The translations under genes and the position numbers were made by a program. From Nicotiana tabacum (Eukaryota > Streptophyta > Magnoliopsida > Solanales > Solanaceae), in contig NC_134087.1 of the NCBI RefSeq assembly GCF_000715075.1, forward strand, positions 104,943,161-105,007,160: a stretch of DNA of 64,000 bases, given 5' to 3'. The notes under the pieces are model-generated. The model saw only the letters and a list, made by a program, of their open reading frames with translations. It had not been told where the DNA came from and did not search any database. Positions 60,131 to 64,000 of this stretch are shown in pieces; the first letter of the stretch is position 1, and each line of letters begins with the position of its first letter.

Positions 60131-61481
60131 GCTAGTGCATAGATACGATACTGGTTACCACTAGAACTGGACCCTCTTCTTCTGCCTCGACCTCTACCAG
60201 CTGAAGACTAAGACTCGCGCCCTGAAGGATTCACAGACATAACTGATCCTGTTGCTGAATTTACTGGTTGTGCCATACCCCCAGAATCTCTATTTGGGCA
60301 ATCTCGCATCATATGCCCTGGACGTCCACATGTATAACAAGCATCAGAACAGGCTCGGCATTGGCCCAAGTGTCCTCGACCGCAGATGGCACATCGCGAC
60401 AGAAATGGCCCTGTCTATCTCGAACCTCATTGTCGCTGCAAGCTTGACGCCTGGGAGCTCTCACCTGGTCCTAACTGACTATAGCGATCATACTTGTAAC
60501 CCTATAGCTGAGGTGGCGGAGGTTTAGGTGGCCGTTCAAAGTATTGGGGCCTGTAACAACCCTGAGACTGCTCTTGAGACCTGGAAAATATCATCCTCTT
60601 ACGCTGCCCTGACTCAGTCCTCTCCGTACTCTACTGTCGATGCCTACCCATCTCTATATTCTGGGCAAATGCCTGAATCCGGAAGATATCCATACTATCC
60701 TGTAATGCAGCGGTGGCACATGCCTCGGTCAACTCTGAGGCTAACCCTACTATAAACTTGTGGATCCTGTCCCGTATAGTAGCAACTATAGATGGTGCAT
60801 ATCTGTCCAATGAGTCAAACGGAGACTATACTCTCCAACACTCATATTGCCCTGCTTTAGGGCTAGAAACTGATCGAGTCGGGCCTGTTGGATCTCTCGC
60901 GGTAAGTATTGGTCAAGAAAGGCATCTGAAAAATTCTCCCAAATAGTAGGAGGTGCATCACGTCCCCTAGACCTTTCCCATCCCTCATACCAATGGATGG
61001 CTATATCTAGGTGTCGAAAAGCTGCTAACTCAACTGCCTCTTTCTCTGTGGCATGAATAACTCGAAAGATCCTATGAAGCTGATCTATGAAATCCTGCGG
61101 GTCCTCCCTCTGATCTATCCCCGTGAACTCTGGGGGATTCAAAGCAATAAACTCTCAAACCCTTGAACTCCTAGATCGCTCAGATGGTCCTGCACTAGCG
61201 GATGCCCTAGCCTGTTGCTGAGTAGCTACCAACTGTGCCAACAAAAACACCGCACTTCTCAAGCCCTGATCTGATGGAAGTGGATGGGGAACTGGATGTG
61301 CGGTCTCCCTAGGAATCTCCTTAGGTGACGGAGGAGACGGTAATCGCTGAGTAGGGGTCTCTCCCTGCGACTCCAATTGGGCCCCATCTACTGGGGGTGC
61401 CCTGCTAGTCCCCTCACCTACTGTTGTTTCTCTCCTCTGGCTAGCCGTAGCCTTCCTAGTTACCGTCATATGTGCATGCAA
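60131..61481 (-). pseudogene. Element A gag with two zinc knuckles
   Basis: Minus-strand start MHAHMTVTRKATASQ at 61481. An in-frame stop (61155-61157) precedes the capsid region NPPEFTGIDQREDPQDFIDQ and WENFSDAFLDQYLPREIQQA. A frameshift near 60830 follows. Further on two CCHC knuckles are readable: CAICGRGHLGQC (about 60360-60397) and CYTCGRPGHMMRDC (about 60296-60340). Gag packages element RNA. This copy is inactive. Confidence 0.85.
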
Positions 61482-61679
61482 ACGTCAACACGTAAGTTTA
61501 ACTCAAATTTTCTATAACTCAGTGCTACATCACGACGTAGATTTGAAAGAAGGGTAACCAACTCCTAAATGCCTATAGTCCCCTGCTTATATAATGTGGT
61601 GCACTACACATCTATAAACAATACCCTACTAGATATGACTTGTAGACTCCCTAGAACATAACTGCTCTAATACCACTTT
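61482..61679 (-). other. Element A leader with initiator-Met primer site
   Basis: On the minus strand the LTR end (GTGACA) is followed by AAAG and TGGTATTAGAGC (61675-61664), one base off the standard TGGTATCAGAGC site for initiator tRNA-Met. The rest is short untranslated leader. Confidence 0.8.
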
Positions 61680-63625
61680 TGTCACGCCCAAGCCTGGGGG
61701 CGAGACCGGCACCCAGTGCCTCACCTATCCTTGCATACCACTGGCGACTAAGAGACTCTGAACATGTAATGTCATATTTTGGCCATGGTCCACACTACAA
61801 GATAATGTGCGATGCAAAATATAAAACTGAATAGAGACTAACGCTGACTAAACGTCAAGATAAAGTTGGGCCGGCAAGGCCGTCATAATTACTACAACTG
61901 ACAAGCCAACAAAATATACGTACAGGGCCTGCAAGCCCAACATACTGCACTAACTGACAGGATATATCTACAAGCCTCTACTGATAGATGTACTGTGATC
62001 AGAATAGGGACCCAACCTACCCTTAACCTATCTACATATATGCACAAGATGTACTCCAAACTGTTAGACCCGGCAACTCCGAAAGACGGGGAGCTTACTG
62101 ATAAGGCTAAACTCGGGCATACACCTACTGAGAAGGTCTACTCGTCTGTATGTCAAACCTGCACGCATGAAATGCAGCGCCCCTAGAAAGGGACGTCAGA
62201 ACGAAATAACGTACCGAGTATGTAAGGCAATATACTGAAGCTAAAACTGAACTGATAATATAATAACTGAAAATAACTGGGAGTCAAAGAAAATCTGAAG
62301 ATATGCTCATCTGCTGATACTGACTTAATTCTCTCAATATAGTGAGTAAAATAGTTGTCCGGCCCTATAAGGCTCGGTATACATATATATCTGCTCTGTC
62401 GTAGTAGGCTCGCTTATAAGCGCTCGGCCATACTAGGCTTTGTATCTCAACCAACTGGGCTCGCTCATAGGCACTCGGCCACAGCAGGCTCGGTATATAT
62501 CTTACCATCTGATCAGAGGTTGCGCAATAGAGGCCTCCCCATCGATTATAGCTTGATGGTAATGAAAATACTTTTAATATTGTATATATGTAAACTCTCT
62601 ACTCTTTTGACCGGAAGAAGAAAATACTCAACTGAATATGCAATCCCGATAAGAAGAATATGGTAACTTACAAAACTAGGAAAATATATGTAATTTGTGA
62701 GACTAGCAAAATATACGCAAATTTTGGGATACAAATTTTTCTTTATGCCTCGTTATCAAACTTGTGTAATTACGATATCATGCTAAAATGAAGGAAAAGC
62801 TTAGCCTTAACATACCTGGAGTGGGGATAACTTCGTATAATATTTCGTTGGAAAACTTTTGTTGATTGAACGAATTTTGCCTCTGCTCCTTAAAGATTCA
62901 AACATTTCTTTTTCTTTGCAATTTTGGAAAGAAACTTGTTCCAACTTAAACTAACGTTTCTTTTGATTTGAGATTGAAAAAGGAAAATGTTTCTGATTCT
63001 TCAAGTCTTGGAAAGAATTTACTTGATTCACTTGAATCCTTAGCAGATAAGGTTCTTGGTTTTTAAAATCAAAGGCGTAATGTTTGGATAATGCCTACAA
63101 AAAGTCTTCCTTGATAAGACTTATGATTTAGCCCTTTTGAAACTTTTAAGACATATGTAAAGATGAAACAATGAGTCACCTTAAAGGGGGAGGGGGGAGG
63201 GGGCTGTCACGTTCTCTTGGGGAGTGATTTGTTAATTTTTATCCATTTATTAGTTAACCGGGTAATGTTTCATTACCCGGTAATTAATCTATTACCCGCA
63301 TAATTTAAAAATTATCACAAATTACTTAAAATTCTATTTATTTTCAAAATACTTCATATATACTTTATATATTAAACTACCGTGGTCATATGGTACTAGT
63401 TTATAATTATCGGGTATTATTACTTGATCCGTATTTTATCCCAAATTGGTCATTTTCAACGAAACTCGTTTTCTCTAATTCGTGCATCCTTTATCTTTCA
63501 TGACACTTATTTATCGCTTGTTATAAATAGCGTAAATACATTAATGTCAAGATGATCTCACCCCCGAGTCTACGTCAATTAACTGAAGACGAAATTTTAA
63601 CGTACGAAAAACACGAGATGTAACA
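61680..63625 (-). repeat. Element A 5' LTR
   Basis: 1946 bp, TGTCACGCCC...TGTAACA, uninterrupted counterpart of the split left LTR. It contains GCTCGGCC...GGCTCGGTA repeats near 62400-62500 and a G-rich stretch near 63187-63200. Confidence 0.93.
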
Positions 63626-64000
63626 GTTTTGATTGGAATTTCAGAGAGGAAAGGATACACCGCTTACAAAATATATACAAATCATACACAAAATATACAC
63701 AAAAGACATATTGTATAAAATTTGTATGAAAATTGTATTTAAGTTGTATGATATTGTAGTTGTATTTAATTGGGTAGAAATAACGTATGAAAATTGTAAA
63801 TAAATTATAAATAAATTGTATTATATATAATTATTTGTATGAAATTTGTTTTTAGTGTATATGTTTGTTCGATTAGTCGCTATTGCCAGGACAATTGGGT
63901 CAATGCTTACTACGAGAATAATGCGGCAAAAATGGTACGAAAATAAAGAAGAACAAGTTGTCTATTTAGAAAATAAAGACATCAACCTAACATCACTTTG
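63626..64000. other. A target duplication and right flank
   Basis: GTTTT (63626-63630) is the right target-site copy. The remainder is AT-rich DNA with TTGTATTTAAGTTGTAT-like repeats resembling 6650-6790 on the other side of A. No gene seen. Confidence 0.75.

Larger units (their letters stand above)
6861..63625 (-). mobile_element. Element A: Ty3/gypsy chromovirus (Del/Tekay type), host of all later insertions
   Basis: Begins TGTCACGCCC at 6861 and ends TGTAACA at 63625, with GTTTT directly repeated outside both ends (6856-6860 and 63626-63630). Read on the minus strand the order is 5' LTR (61680-63625), primer site, gag with two zinc knuckles, protease, RT, RNase H, integrase, chromodomain-like tail, polypurine tract, 3' LTR (6861-7587 plus 55143-56446). 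The 3' LTR is split by element B. Coding regions are inactivated throughout. LTR divergence judged over the first 200 bp is roughly 6-8%, the highest in the window. Confidence 0.93.

Overview
The window is plant nuclear DNA made almost entirely of nested LTR retrotransposons. No intact host gene, tRNA, rRNA, CRISPR array or bacterial-type operon is visible. The LTR types, the Tat/Ogre-like giants and AT-rich spacers suggest a large-genome eudicot, most likely Solanaceae (Nicotiana-like). That assignment is recall of sequence style, not a database result.

Layout. 1-1775 is the 3' part of a plus-oriented LTR. 1776-3919 is a minus-oriented LTR. 3920-4857 holds a decayed RNase H fragment of LINE type. 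4858-6855 is AT-rich DNA with (CT)n and (GAA)n runs. From 6861 to 63625 lies one old element, A, a Ty3/gypsy chromovirus (Del/Tekay type) on the minus strand, flanked by the 5-bp duplication GTTTT. Its left LTR is split by element B (7588-55142, plus strand, duplication CATAG), a giant Tat/Ogre-type element. B is itself split twice. C (12344-14998, duplication ATTCG) is a solo LTR inside ORF1. D (20100-43523, plus strand) is a second Tat/Ogre-type element inside the protease. D has no target-site duplication. Its right LTR is followed by 83 bp of D-type leader before B's protease/pol resumes, so that junction is recombinant.

B and D share one plan: LTR, primer site, leader, ORF1 (globular domain plus coiled coil), spacer, gag, aspartic protease, G-patch-like segment, a ~190-bp GT-AG intron, RT, Ty3-type RNase H, a second RNase H, integrase, a long 3' region with a tandem array, polypurine tract, LTR. 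All coding regions in A, B and D carry stops or frameshifts. Rough LTR-pair divergence by eye is A about 6-8%, B about 3-4%, D about 1%, which agrees with the nesting order.

The most interesting signal is non-coding. A ~65-nt motif (GAACTACG ... TGATTC ... GGATACGTAGGCAACC) occurs seven times, four in B and three in D, always in spacers between functional units. Flanking 4-6-nt arms differ between copies but mostly stay complementary, which suggests a structured RNA or DNA element. Other points worth checking are a 22-bp palindrome upstream of the D TATA box (core shared with B), a perfect 21-bp hairpin in the D LTR, paired introns, and unrelated tandem arrays at the same place in B and D.
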